From Acidobacteriota bacterium (GTDB lineage: Bacteria > Acidobacteriota > Blastocatellia > UBA7656): a stretch of 64,000 nt of DNA. Under the pieces are notes generated by a model. That model did not search any database and was not told where the DNA came from. It was given only the letters and a program-made list of their open reading frames with translations. The stretch lies in the NCBI GenBank assembly GCA_016201275.1, contig JACQDB010000116.1, forward strand, positions 27,276 through 91,275. Direction: 5' to 3'. Positions 1-7,631 of the stretch are shown here, piece by piece. Position numbers and translations under genes: made by a program. Position 1 is the first letter of the stretch. The number at the start of each line of letters is the position of its first letter.

Positions 1-2115
1 CCCGTAGCGGCGCGGCTGATGGCGCGTGCCATGTTCGAGCGCTCCAGTGTTGCCGAGACCCTCGAAGACCGTTGCAAAGATTTGCACAATGCGGTGCAGC
101 GCGCCCCCGCCGATACCACCTATCTGCTGGCACTGGGAGCTTGCCAACTGCTGGCGGAAAACTCCGAATCCGCCTATGACTATTTTGCCAAGGCGCAGAT
201 GGATGCGCCCGATAATCCCTTGGTCAAACGCGCTGTGACTTTGGGCTTGCTGGCTACAGGCAAGACCCGCGAAGTGCGCGATGCGCGCAAAGCCTCGCCC
301 GAAGAAAACCTCGACGCGCCTCTGCAAAGGCTCTTTGCGATGCGCGATTTTTTCGTCGGCCATCAAGCGCAAGCCGCCGCACTCTTCGCGCCCACGGCAA
401 CGGCCAAGCCCTCTGTCGCCACGCATCTTTTCGGCGGCTTACTAGCGCTGGCGGCGGGTGATGTATCCAACGCTCAACAACGCCTCAACGACATTCCTGC
501 CTTTGATCGCAATCCGTCAACCGGCGAAAGAGCGGCGCTGGCAACGCAGTTCTTTTATCGAGGGGCCTTGTCTTTTGAATTGGGCAACCTCGAAGCAGCG
601 GCCAGCGCATTATTTGAAGCCGAAGATTTAGCTCAAAAAACCCCTATAAAATTGCCCTTTTTGGCGAGGCTGCCACTTTATTTTCACAAACTCGCAGAAG
701 CCGCGCTCCAGCACAGCGAGGTGAAATTGGCGGTCGAGTGTTGGCAAAGAACGCTTACCCTGAACCCCAAAGACCAGATGGCGACGGCCAATCTGATTGC
801 TGCCTTGCGCGTGTTGGGCAATCAAGCGTGGCGTGAAGGGCGTCACCTCGAAGCCTTGGAGTATTGGCAAAGGGCGCTGCAACACACGCCGCAAGATGAA
901 AAATTGCTGCTCAATGCCGCCGCCGCCTGCCAACTGCTTGAGCGCCACGAAGAGGTATTAATACATTTGCGCGCTCTGGCTCGCCGTTGGCGACAACAGG
1001 TCAAACAAGACGCGGATGCGACGTTGAAAGAACGCCTGTTGGTTCTCGAAAAACATCTCATCGAAAAGATGATGAAGGCGGATCGTCCGAATCACGAAAT
1101 TATTTCCGAGCTTGATGCCGCCTTGAGTCTGGATGCCGCGAACCCCGAAATGCGGCGCAAGTACATCGAATTTTATTTTGACATCGGACAGCCCAAACAG
1201 GCGCTCAAACATATCGAATATCTGGAACGACACGGAGCCGAATCGGCGGAATTGTTGGCGCAAAAAGGTCTGGCTTTGGAGATGACCAACAAGGCCACTG
1301 CGGCCCACAAATGTCTTGAGCGCGCTCTGGAATTGGAGCCGACCAACCCCTTGGCGCGTCAAGCCTATCTGGCCTCGTTGGGACGCGAAGGCGCAAATGC
1401 AGTCAAGCGTAAACAACTGGCAAGCGCCATCAATCTCTTTCAGAAGCAACTGGAAATTGAGCCAACCTACAAGCCTGCACTGATTAATATGGGCTACGTT
1501 TATTTTTCTATGGATGAAGTGGAGAAAGCGCAAGCCGCTTTAGCGCAAGCCATCGCCGCGCATCCCGACGATGCTCACGCCTATGTGAACGTCGGCGCGG
1601 TTTATTTTCATAACGGCTACAACAAAGAGGCCAAGGCGCTATTCAAACAGGCGGAAGCCTTGAACCCCAGCGCCGATTGTTTATTCGAGATCGGCGACAT
1701 CTATCTCTCCGAGTGCAAACATAAAGAGGGTGCTGCCTATTTCGAGCGCGCCGCGAAAACGGCTTCCGCCGAGATGCTGATAGAGATGTACATCACCTTG
1801 ACTGAACACCATGACGATAAGAAGATCGCAAAAACCCTTGAGCATCTGCTGGAATTAGTCATGCAAAAAAATCCCTCGCTGCCGTTGCCGCATCTGGTCA
1901 AGTTCACTCACATGATGACGCAAGGAAACCTGGCCGCCGCCGAGGCTGAACTGGTCGAGGCCGAGCGTTTGATTTTAGCTAATCCAGAGTATGCCCCGAT
2001 GATGAAGGAAGTTGACGAATTCAAACGGACTTTCAAACAGATCAAACAACTGGTAGAAAAAGAAGGCCTACCGCCTGCCTTGTTGGGGTTGTTGGGAAAG
2101 GTGAAGGTGGATTGA
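1..2115 (+). CDS. TPR-repeat protein, 5' end outside window
   Basis: The reading frame is open from base 1, so the ATG at 19 is probably internal and the true start lies upstream of the window. The visible ~700 residues are almost entirely tetratricopeptide-like helix pairs; units with the A..YF.KAQ, W.RTL.LNPKD, A...L.RALELEPTNPLARQAYL and A...L..AIAAHPDDAHAYVNVGAVYF pattern recur to about residue 620. No signal peptide or membrane segment is seen in the visible part, so a cytoplasmic scaffold is likely. The stop overlaps the start of a J-domain gene (TGATG), indicating translational coupling; a TPR/J-domain pair often belongs with an Hsp70-type chaperone, which could lie just upstream (inference). 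The exact partner cannot be told from sequence. Confidence 0.85.
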   Translation, partial: PVAARLMARAMFERSSVAETLEDRCKDLHNAVQRAPADTTYLLALGACQLLAENSESAYDYFAKAQMDAPDNPLVKRAVTLGLLATGKTREVRDARKASPEENLDAPLQRLFAMRDFFVGHQAQAAALFAPTATAKPSVATHLFGGLLALAAGDVSNAQQRLNDIPAFDRNPSTGERAALATQFFYRGALSFELGNLEAAASALFEAEDLAQKTPIKLPFLARLPLYFHKLAEAALQHSEVKLAVECWQRTLTLNPKDQMATANLIAALRVLGNQAWREGRHLEALEYWQRALQHTPQDEKLLLNAAAACQLLERHEEVLIHLRALARRWRQQVKQDADATLKERLLVLEKHLIEKMMKADRPNHEIISELDAALSLDAANPEMRRKYIEFYFDIGQPKQALKHIEYLERHGAESAELLAQKGLALEMTNKATAAHKCLERALELEPTNPLARQAYLASLGREGANAVKRKQLASAINLFQKQLEIEPTYKPALINMGYVYFSMDEVEKAQAALAQAIAAHPDDAHAYVNVGAVYFHNGYNKEAKALFKQAEALNPSADCLFEIGDIYLSECKHKEGAAYFERAAKTASAEMLIEMYITLTEHHDDKKIAKTLEHLLELVMQKNPSLPLPHLVKFTHMMTQGNLAAAEAELVEAERLILANPEYAPMMKEVDEFKRTFKQIKQLVEKEGLPPALLGLLGKVKVD

Positions 2116-2495
2116 TGCAGATAACCAGCAGCGAGAATCCCTACAAAGTTTTAGGGCTTGAGCGCAACGCGACAGCGGCGCAAATCAAGCAAGCCTATTT
2201 CGGCTTGGTGCGCGAGCATTCGCCCGAATCCGACCCCGAAGGATTTAAGCGCATCCGTGCCGCTTATGAAAAATTGCGCGACAGCAAAGACCGCGCTCAA
2301 ACCGACATCTTCACGGTTGACGATACGCCATTAGTGCTGCCCCTTGCTGCCATTCAAACGAGCGCCGCGCCCTTGCCGCCGCTTACGCTGGCCGAGATGA
2401 AAGCCGATTTGCTTGCTGTCGAAGCCCTGACGCTGCTTGATGAATTGACGACTGCCGCCGCAGCGCGTCCGCCAAATCATCAGTTGCTTGATTGA
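2115..2495 (+). CDS. J-domain-like protein with foreign C-terminal tail
   Basis: About 126 aa starting at the ATG that overlaps the upstream TGA; the track's start is a TTG one codon earlier. Residues ~9-56 form a J-like domain (PYKVLGL...IKQAYFGLVREHSPE...FKRIRAAYEKLRD). The canonical HPD tripeptide that stimulates Hsp70 ATPase is HSP here (H35-S36-P37), so classic DnaK activation is doubtful; similar HPD-less J-like domains occur beside TPR proteins. Residues ~60-115 are an undefined linker. The last ~10 residues (RPPNHQLLD) are read from DNA that matches, in antisense, the interior of the merR gene at ~4.7 kb, so the gene is likely a truncation with a recruited stop codon. Confidence 0.75.
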   Translation: MQITSSENPYKVLGLERNATAAQIKQAYFGLVREHSPESDPEGFKRIRAAYEKLRDSKDRAQTDIFTVDDTPLVLPLAAIQTSAAPLPPLTLAEMKADLLAVEALTLLDELTTAAAARPPNHQLLD

Positions 2496-2540
2496 GAATG
2501 GCTTTCATCTGTGCTAGCGAAAAGCCGATCAATTTCGTAA
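2464..2540 (-). pseudogene. merR gene fragment (duplicate of 4681-4760)
   Basis: Bases from GCGTCCGCCAAATCATCAG to CGATCAATTTCG line up with 4684-4757 of the MerR gene in this window with roughly 8 substitutions over ~71 bases and no gaps. It carries the minus-strand codons for the recognition-helix/dimerisation junction (FIGFSLAQIKAILNQ region). No other part of a MerR gene is adjacent: upstream is the J-domain gene, downstream an IS5-like MITE copy. It is a relic, probably of a paralogous MerR gene deleted when the repeats recombined; whether the donor was this merR or a relative cannot be told by eye. Confidence 0.75.
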
Positions 2541-2645
2541 CGAGAGCGTATCGCAGAATTTCAGAAACAACCTATATCTTGTGGATAGTTAAACCATCAC
2601 CGACCATATCTGGACAGAACATCCAAGTTATGCGACCCGCTCTAA
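2541..2645. mobile_element. Diverged copy of 104-bp IS427/IS5-like MITE
   Basis: Aligns along its whole length with the reverse complement of the element at 16625-16728 with two compensating 1-base indels; shared blocks include TCGCAGAATTTCAGAAAC, CTATAT.TTGT.GATAG and AAACCAT. The terminal repeats are decayed (GAGAGCGTATCGCAGAA versus GAGGGTGTCGCAGAA), so this is an older insertion. It abuts the merR fragment on the left and the palindrome array on the right. Confidence 0.75.
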
Positions 2646-2932
2646 CCTCGACTTAGTACATTTTTCAGAGGCGAACCGAGCTTGCCAATCCCCCCGATGG
2701 CAATCGGGGGATGCTTAAAGCCCAACCCTACGCAACACTGCCAACGAGAAACGAATCCCCCCGATGGAAATCGGGGGATGGTTAAAGTCCAACCTTGCCC
2801 GAGGCTCAAGGCTGGACTTTAAGCATCCCCCAACTGCCGTTGGGGGGATTGCAAAAAAACTTTGCTTGCTTGGTGTGTAGGTAGGACTTTAAGCATCCCC
2901 CAACTGCCGTTGGGGGGATTCAGATGAATTGC
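2646..2932. repeat. Palindrome array A (four hairpin units, left element end)
   Basis: Starts with TAA followed by CCTCGACTTAGTACATTTTTC, a diverged left end of the elements at 46397 and 62003. It then holds four hairpins: two forward units (AATCCCCCCGAT-GGCA/GGAA-ATCGGGGGATG) followed by TTAAAG.CCAACC, and two inverted units (CATCCCCCAAC-TGCC-GTTGGGGGGATT) preceded by GGACTTTAAG. No right terminal repeat is found; the array runs into a piece of another repeat at 2933. No coding potential. Confidence 0.85.
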
Positions 2933-2997
2933 CTCACAACCCAGTCTAGTTGTGAGAGTCGAATGCGGCACAGCCGCACGCCCTGACTCTAGTAGTT
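2933..2997. repeat. Partial copy of the GTAAC-ended repeat
   Basis: On the reverse strand it reads GTAACTACTAGAGTC...GTGCGGCTGTGCCGCAT...CTCACAAC, resembling the ends and centre of the larger repeats at 40005 and 52997. Contains the small palindrome GTGCGGCTGTGCCGCA. Between it and the pilin promoter (2998-3156) I see only AT-rich sequence. Confidence 0.5.
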
Positions 2998-3156
2998 ACC
3001 GAATTTCAAAAATTAAAAAGCTCAATGACAGACTGCGGATTTAGGTTATCAACTGGCATTTTTTGTTAGCACTATTTGTTATCTCCTCCACAGCATTTTG
3101 TCTGGCAATACTACATAAATGTTTTTTTTTACTTCTTTGTCCCCTAAATATCTTAG

Positions 3157-3172
3157 TGGCACAGGCTTTGCC
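3157..3172 (+). promoter_or_regulatory. Sigma-54-type (-24/-12) promoter of the pilin gene
   Basis: TGGCACAGGCTTTGCC matches the RpoN consensus TGGCAC-R-N4-TTGC-W at all but the last position with exact GG-to-GC spacing. Transcription would begin near 3184, leaving a leader of ~76 nt with a small hairpin (GGTCA...TGACC). RpoN with the activator PilR drives pilA in several bacteria, so the position fits; no activator gene is visible here. Confidence 0.6.
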
Positions 3173-3259
3173 ATAGTCTGTGTATCAACGCAAAGCTCTG
3201 GTCATTAGGTGAGTGACCCGCAGGACGGATGATGAACCCAAATATTTTAGGAGACTGGA

Positions 3260-3913
3260 ATGAAAAATAAGAACGGCTTTTCACTAATTGAATTGCTGAT
3301 CGTCGTAGCGGTTATCGGTATCATCGCCGCCATCGCTATCCCCAATTTACTGAAATCGCGCCAGGCGGCCAACGAAGCCTCGGCTATCGGTTCGGTGCGT
3401 ACCATCGGTACGGCGCAATCAACCTATCAATCCACTACTGGCGGCGGCAAGAACTTCGCCGACTCGCTGACGACCTTGAATGCGTTTGGTCATGTGGATT
3501 CGGCTTTAGCCAACGGCGTTAAAAGTGGTTATGTGTTCGCTAGCACTGGTGTGGCTGCGACCACCAGCTTGCCTTCGTACTTTGACACCATCGCCATACC
3601 GCAATCGAGCGCCTCCCCACCCCCACCCCCACCCCCAGTCACTGCCTTTTTTGGCCCAGTGAACTTGACGCTGATCAGAGGCGTCCAAAACCGCAACCGC
3701 TTCGTGCGCGTTGGCGTGGCTTCGATATTACCGCTGCCCGCGTACTTTTACCTTCAGGTACCATCATCGGGCAGCATCTTTGGCACCGGCACTCGCAGAT
3801 TTTATGCCAATGAGATCGGCGTAATCTATGCTTGCTCGGTGAATGAGAATCCGGAACTCCCCAGCCCGCCGCCAGCCCAGCGCGTACCTACGGGTATGAC
3901 GCCGATTGAGTAA
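3260..3913 (+). CDS. Type IV pilin-like protein (PilA/GspG type)
   Basis: 217 aa with a canonical class III prepilin leader: MKNKNG followed by FSLIELLIVVAVIGIIAAIA, where peptidase PilD would cut after Gly6, methylate Phe and leave Glu5 of the mature chain. The hydrophobic N-terminal alpha helix runs to ~residue 35, followed by the R..ANEASAIGSVRTIGTAQ segment common in acidobacterial pilins. The C-terminal globular part carries an unusual run of seven prolines (~residues 120-127) and further proline/serine stretches, with one Cys near the end. TAGGAG lies 6 bases before the ATG. It stands alone between a sigma-54-type promoter and a strong terminator, so it is probably monocistronic; no pil assembly genes are adjacent. 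Confidence 0.9.
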   Translation: MKNKNGFSLIELLIVVAVIGIIAAIAIPNLLKSRQAANEASAIGSVRTIGTAQSTYQSTTGGGKNFADSLTTLNAFGHVDSALANGVKSGYVFASTGVAATTSLPSYFDTIAIPQSSASPPPPPPPVTAFFGPVNLTLIRGVQNRNRFVRVGVASILPLPAYFYLQVPSSGSIFGTGTRRFYANEIGVIYACSVNENPELPSPPPAQRVPTGMTPIE

Positions 3914-3940
3914 CCTCTGACTATTCATTAAGTGAAAACC

Positions 3941-3998
3941 CGAAAAGAGGAAGCCCGTTACGAACTTCCTCTTTTCGCCTTTGGAGGGTTTTTATTTT
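3941..3998 (+). terminator. Pilin transcription terminator
   Basis: Perfect 13-bp stem CGAAAAGAGGAAG / CTTCCTCTTTTCG with an 11-nt loop, followed 8 bases later by GGTTTTTATTTT. Lies 28 bp after the pilin stop codon. Confidence 0.8.
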
Positions 3999-4020
3999 AG
4001 ACGGATGCCAGATTTGCTTA

Positions 4021-4160
4021 GAGCGGTTTTTGTTTGGGATTACGGAAACATCAAACCCGTTGAGCGGCGGTCGAAGACCTTCGTGCGGTCGAAGACCTTC
4101 GTGCGGTCGAAGACCGCTGCTCAACGATAGGGGGTCCGTACACACATATGAAAACCGCTC
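4021..4160. mobile_element. MITE with GAGCGGTTTT ends, TTA duplication at merR stop
   Basis: 140-bp element with inverted ends GAGCGGTTTT / AAAACCGCTC. Both ends are flanked by direct TTA (4018-4020 and 4161-4163), a TNA-type target duplication as made by IS1031-group IS5 elements. The right TTA is the minus-strand TAA stop of merR, so the insertion kept the gene intact. The centre is itself a palindrome (GTTGAGC...GCTCAAC) holding an 18-bp tandem repeat. No transposase is encoded. Confidence 0.75.
4068..4115. repeat. 18-bp tandem repeat, about 2.7 copies
   Basis: CGGTCGAAGACCTTCGTG occurs twice exactly and a third time for its first 12 bases. Each unit contains the palindrome GGTCGAAGACC-like core. 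It is the inner part of the MITE at 4021-4160. Confidence 0.85.
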
Positions 4161-4931
4161 TTAGTCTTGCGCCCGCTCTTGCCAAATCGCTACGGCTTTA
4201 CAGATGAACTCGCCGACTTCATCGCTGTAAGGCTTCTTAAACGTCGTAGGCCAGTGCTGTTGATCGGCGTACAACTTATTCAAGCCTTCGCGTATGGCCG
4301 GATTGCCTTGGGTGAATTGCCCGATCAAATCCGTCCAACGCGCCGCCAGCGCTTGCGCGTTGGCGCTTGCCGGGTCTGCGCCATTAGCGATTGCTGTCTC
4401 GACATCTTTTATCAGCGTCGCCCAATCCTGCTCGGCTTTCGCCTGCAATTCCGGCGTCCACTGTTTGAGGCGCTTGGCAATCGCTTGCTGCGCTTCCTGG
4501 TCATAATATTTTTTTGCCCATTCCATTTCGTTTTGCATATTAATCACCTCGATAATTTTGTTGAAAGCCTGCCAATCAATCTCCGCTTGCGAAGCGACAA
4601 CCTGCTCGACTTCGGCGATGGCTTTGACCGCCTGCTGTAGTTGAGCCAGTTTGTCTTCGATGATCTCTCTTTGCACGCGCAGTGCGTTCGCCAAATCATC
4701 GGTTGATTGATTGAGAATGGCTTTAATTTGTGCCAGCGAAAAGCCGATAAATTTCAAGGTGACGATCTGTTGCAGACGAGCGAAATCGCGCTCCCCATAC
4801 AGACGATACCCCGCTGCCGTGCGTCCGCTCGGTTGCAACAAACCCAAGCGGTCGTAATGATGCAGCGTCCGCACCGTTACGCCTGTGAGTTTGGCGAATT
4901 CGCTCGCCTGATACCAACATCGTTCACTCAT
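4161..4931 (-). CDS. MerR-family regulator with TipAS-like ligand domain
   Basis: 256 aa. Residues ~6-75 are a MerR winged helix (ASEFAKLTGVTVRTLHHYDRLGLL...GYRLYGERDFARLQQI), followed by the dimerisation helix (~80-118). Residues ~130-250 resemble the TipAS antibiotic-sensing domain (EMEWAKKYYDQEAQ..., ..ARWTDLIGQFTQGNP.IREGL..LY). Proteins of this build bind drugs or small effectors and untwist a promoter with a 19-bp spacer; such a promoter lies just upstream of this gene, so autoregulation is likely. The downstream stop codon is the TTA duplicated by a MITE. No drug-efflux gene is adjacent, so the regulon is not visible. Confidence 0.9.
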   Translation of the reverse strand: MSERCWYQASEFAKLTGVTVRTLHHYDRLGLLQPSGRTAAGYRLYGERDFARLQQIVTLKFIGFSLAQIKAILNQSTDDLANALRVQREIIEDKLAQLQQAVKAIAEVEQVVASQAEIDWQAFNKIIEVINMQNEMEWAKKYYDQEAQQAIAKRLKQWTPELQAKAEQDWATLIKDVETAIANGADPASANAQALAARWTDLIGQFTQGNPAIREGLNKLYADQQHWPTTFKKPYSDEVGEFICKAVAIWQERAQD

Positions 4932-4957
4932 TGAAAGCTACTTCTCCTGACATTTTT

Positions 4958-4988
4958 ATCCTAATGCCTGACGTAACGTCAGACTCAA
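4958..4988 (-). promoter_or_regulatory. MerR-type promoter/operator with 19-bp spacer
   Basis: On the minus strand, TTGAGT (-35) and TAGGAT (-10) are separated by exactly 19 bp, and the spacer is filled by the palindrome CTGACGTTACGTCAG. Over-long spacers containing a dyad are the hallmark of MerR-regulated promoters. It ends 26 bp before the merR ATG, so it should be the autoregulated promoter. Confidence 0.75.
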
Positions 4989-5113
4989 GCACTTTTTTTG
5001 GAATTTTTTTTGTAACTACCCAGCATTTTTGGGGTGAGAAAAACGCGCCTATCGGGCGCTTGAAAATTCAAGTACAGGCGATCTTGCAACAGCATCTAGC
5101 GTTGCTTCACCTG

Positions 5114-6421
5114 TCACCGCAAATCCATGCCGTCGAGTTTCATCAAGGCGTGCAGCAAAACATTTGCGCCGTTGGTGATGTCTTCGGGGCGCGAAAATTC
5201 ACGCGGCGAATGGCTGATGCCGTCAACGCTGGGAATAAAAATCATGCCGACCGGCGCAATGGCGGCGATCTCTTGGGCATCGTGTCCAGCGCCGCTGGGC
5301 AGGGTTTTCGTCGTAAAGCCGAGTTGTTGGGCGGTCGCATCTATCACTTTTCGCAAACGCAAGTCCGTAGGCGCAGGAAGATTGGTGAAAGTCTGCTGGA
5401 AGGAAAAGGTGGTGCCGCTTTCTTTGGCGATTTGTTCGGCTTCCGCCTGAATCGTTTGAAACAGCGATTGAATTTTTGCCGTCGCCAAATCGCGGAGTTC
5501 CAGACCGAGAACCACTTTTCCGGGAATGACATTGTAAGCCCCCGGCTGCGCTTGAAGTTTACCGACCGTGCCGACCTGACGCCCGGCGGTGCTGGTGACG
5601 ATGCGATTGACGGCGACGATGAATTTAGCAGCGGCCAACATCGCATCGCGTCGTTGATTCATCGGCGTAGTGCCAGCGTGATTGGCAAAACCCGTGATCG
5701 TCACTTCCCATTGATGGATGCCGACGATGCCTTCGACAACCCCTATGTCAATTTTCTCGCCATAGAGAATGCCGCCCTGCTCGATGTGCAATTCCATATA
5801 GGCGGCAAGGTCGCCGCGTTGACGCAGTGCTTGAGAAAGTTTATCGGGATCGCCGCCGATAAACTTGATGCCGTCACGAACCGTCTTGCCGCTGTTGGTG
5901 GTGAGTTTTAGTTGTGCATCGGTTAAACCGGCAACCAGCGCGTGACTGCCGGAGGTGCCGCCTTCTTCGTCTTGAAAGATGATGACTTCGAGCGCATGGC
6001 GCAAAGTCGTGTGAGTTTCGGCCAGCGTCTGGGCGACTTCGATAGCGCCCAGCGCTCCGACATCGCCGTCATAGTTGCCGCCTTCCGGCACTGAATCAAT
6101 ATGCGAACCCAGCGCCAGCGGCGGCAGGCGCGTATCACCTCCCGCCCGTCGTCCGATGAGATTGCCTGCGCGGTCAATGCTCACTTCCAATTGCGCTTCC
6201 CGCATTAACTTCATGGCGTACTGGCGTCCCTGCAAATCGGCTGCGCTAAAGGCTAGACGACTGACGCCGCCTTGAGGATTGCTGCCGAACGCCGAAAGCT
6301 CTTGTAGATGCGTGTTGAGGCGTAGTCCGTTGACGCGCAGCGCAGCGGACGATTGCGCGCCAGGCAAAGCCGTCAACGCCAGCGCCGATAATAAATTCAC
6401 ATTGAACATTCGACGATTCAT
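5114..6421 (-). CDS. Secreted Zn-dependent amidase, hydantoinase/carbamoylase family
   Basis: 435 aa from the ATG at 6421, which has AGGAGAG six bases upstream; the track's start at 6481 adds 20 residues lacking such support. The N-terminus (MNRRMFNVNLLSALALTALP) is a signal peptide with an RR pair. The M20 dinuclear metallopeptidase ligands are visible: GSHIDS, GNYDGDVGALG, QDEEGG, LHIEQG and GAGHDAQE. Relatives are N-carbamoyl-L-amino-acid hydrolase and allantoate amidohydrolase, cleaving a ureido group to release an amino acid and ammonia; the substrate cannot be set from sequence. The motif ANHAGTTPM..RRDA belongs to the dimerisation/substrate lid. The gene stands alone and has no nearby hydantoinase. 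Confidence 0.88.
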   Translation of the reverse strand: MNRRMFNVNLLSALALTALPGAQSSAALRVNGLRLNTHLQELSAFGSNPQGGVSRLAFSAADLQGRQYAMKLMREAQLEVSIDRAGNLIGRRAGGDTRLPPLALGSHIDSVPEGGNYDGDVGALGAIEVAQTLAETHTTLRHALEVIIFQDEEGGTSGSHALVAGLTDAQLKLTTNSGKTVRDGIKFIGGDPDKLSQALRQRGDLAAYMELHIEQGGILYGEKIDIGVVEGIVGIHQWEVTITGFANHAGTTPMNQRRDAMLAAAKFIVAVNRIVTSTAGRQVGTVGKLQAQPGAYNVIPGKVVLGLELRDLATAKIQSLFQTIQAEAEQIAKESGTTFSFQQTFTNLPAPTDLRLRKVIDATAQQLGFTTKTLPSGAGHDAQEIAAIAPVGMIFIPSVDGISHSPREFSRPEDITNGANVLLHALMKLDGMDLR

Positions 6422-6481
6422 AACTCTCCTTTTTGAGAAAGGCAAAAAGTAAAAAGGAAACAGGCCGAAGTAACGACGCAA

Positions 6482-6857
6482 CAGCCTTCAGTCTGCTTCT
6501 TAGAAGGGCCGCACTTCATCCGCCAACCGCTTGATTATCTTCCACTCCGGCTCGATTTGGGTAGCAAATTTTCTGTCGGGCGGGACTCCGAGTGCTGCGC
6601 CGCTGAGAAGTTTATCAGCGGAGAGCCAAGACCGTTAAGCCATTTGCCTGAATCCCCCCAACGGCAGTTGGGGGATGGTTAAAGTCCAGCCTTGAGCATC
6701 GAGCAAGGTTGGACTTTAACCATCCCCCGCTTGCCATCGGCGAGATTGGTGTGGCGGTCGAGATTGCTTGCGGAGAAGGAGGTTTGAATGTTAATAAATC
6801 TATCTGGCTCACGAATCAAAATAAGCGCTCGAAGCCTGACCTCGAAAGGAATTTTTC
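6482..6857. other. Intergenic region with decayed repeats
   Basis: Apart from the two-unit palindrome array at 6651-6748 and a piece (GCGGAGAGCCAAGACCG) also found near 46560, I see no gene. The last 15 bases hold the ribosome binding site (GAAAGGAA) of the lipoprotein gene. Confidence 0.5.
6651..6748. repeat. Palindrome array B (two hairpin units)
   Basis: One forward unit with AAC/GTT stem (CCCCCCAACGGCAGTTGGGGG) and one inverted unit whose stem has decayed (CCCCCGCTTGCCATCGGCG). They are joined by the usual TTAAAGTCCAGCC / GGTTGGACTTTAA linkers. The element ends seen at 46397 and 62003 are absent, so this is a remnant. Confidence 0.8.
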
Positions 6858-7631
6858 ATGCGAATCGTTTTCCTAATTCTGCTGCTTGCCACTCTGGGCT
6901 TCAGCAGTTGCGACAGCAATACCAGCAATGCCAATCGGTCTCTTGCCAACAGCAATGCCAACGTACCCAATTTTACGCCGCCGGAAAAAATTAAAGCGAC
7001 GGAAAATCCTGACCCGCATTTCAAATCCTGTAATCCCTATTTCCCTTTGATTCCAGGTTCGCAGGCCGAATACACCTTGCAATATTCCAGCCCACTGGTT
7101 GCCGATGTGACGATCATCGTCAGCCAGATCGAAGAGAATGGCCGCAAGCTCTTCCTCGAAAAAACTCAGATTGTTGATAAAAGCGGGGGGCTATATAAAG
7201 ACGAATTGACCGAACGGAAATATGCCTGCGATAACGGCAGAGTGCAGCTTCTCTCCGAAGAGGTGAACAATCGCACCGATAAAAGCGTCTCGAAAGTCAC
7301 CACTCAATATCGCGATGTCGCGGTTTATATCGTTGATCCGGCGGCGCTGCTGAAAAAAGGCACGACGTGGTCTTACAATTTCACTCAGCAACTGCAAATG
7401 GGAACTGACCCGCCGATGACTACGGATGCCGCGACCGTGAGTTTTGAAGCGGCGGGTGAAGAAGAGATCAAAGTGCCTGCCGGTACATTCAAGACCATTA
7501 AGGTAATCCGAAAAATCAAAAGCACGGTGGTCTATGATTATTACGCTGCCGGAATCGGGCTGGTGAAACGCGCCAATCTGGAAGGCACCACCTGGGAGTT
7601 GAAATCCTATAGCGGTTTGCAACCGAAATAA
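6858..7631 (+). CDS. Putative lipoprotein of unknown function
   Basis: 257 aa. The N-terminus MRIVFLILLLATLGFSSC is a lipoprotein signal with a lipobox-like FSSC, then an Asn/Ser-rich linker (~20-50). The mature part is a beta-rich domain starting near PYFPLIPGSQAEYTLQYSS and ending with IGLVKRANLEGTTWELKSY; the phrase YYAAGIGLVKR and the opening PLIPGS.. are typical of DUF-type lipoproteins that fold as a single beta structure. AAAGGAA precedes the ATG by ~7 bases. It is the first gene of a long co-directional run but is separated from RidA by 129 bp. Confidence 0.7.
   Translation: MRIVFLILLLATLGFSSCDSNTSNANRSLANSNANVPNFTPPEKIKATENPDPHFKSCNPYFPLIPGSQAEYTLQYSSPLVADVTIIVSQIEENGRKLFLEKTQIVDKSGGLYKDELTERKYACDNGRVQLLSEEVNNRTDKSVSKVTTQYRDVAVYIVDPAALLKKGTTWSYNFTQQLQMGTDPPMTTDAATVSFEAAGEEEIKVPAGTFKTIKVIRKIKSTVVYDYYAAGIGLVKRANLEGTTWELKSYSGLQPK

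Noticed and set aside
958-1533. 191-aa minus-strand ORF in the TPR gene.
   Set aside because: Antisense shadow; the + frame shows clear TPR pattern.
2646-2932. Regularly repeated palindromes resembling a CRISPR array.
   Set aside because: Spacing is irregular, unit orientation alternates, intervals are shared linkers rather than unique spacers, and no cas genes are present.
3150-3236. Possible c-di-GMP-I riboswitch before the pilin (CGCAAAGC, GGTC and GCAGGA at the same spacing as in the 37-kb leader).
   Set aside because: The 5' part coincides with a near-perfect sigma-54 promoter, so it would not be transcribed, and the GNRA hairpin is missing; the short matches are within chance for two leaders.
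3921-4145. 74-aa minus-strand ORF with repeated GLRPHE.
   Set aside because: It is only the translation of the 18-bp tandem repeat within a MITE.
4931-5911. 326-aa + strand ORF over the amidase gene.
   Set aside because: Shadow of the minus-strand amidase, which has all metal-site motifs.
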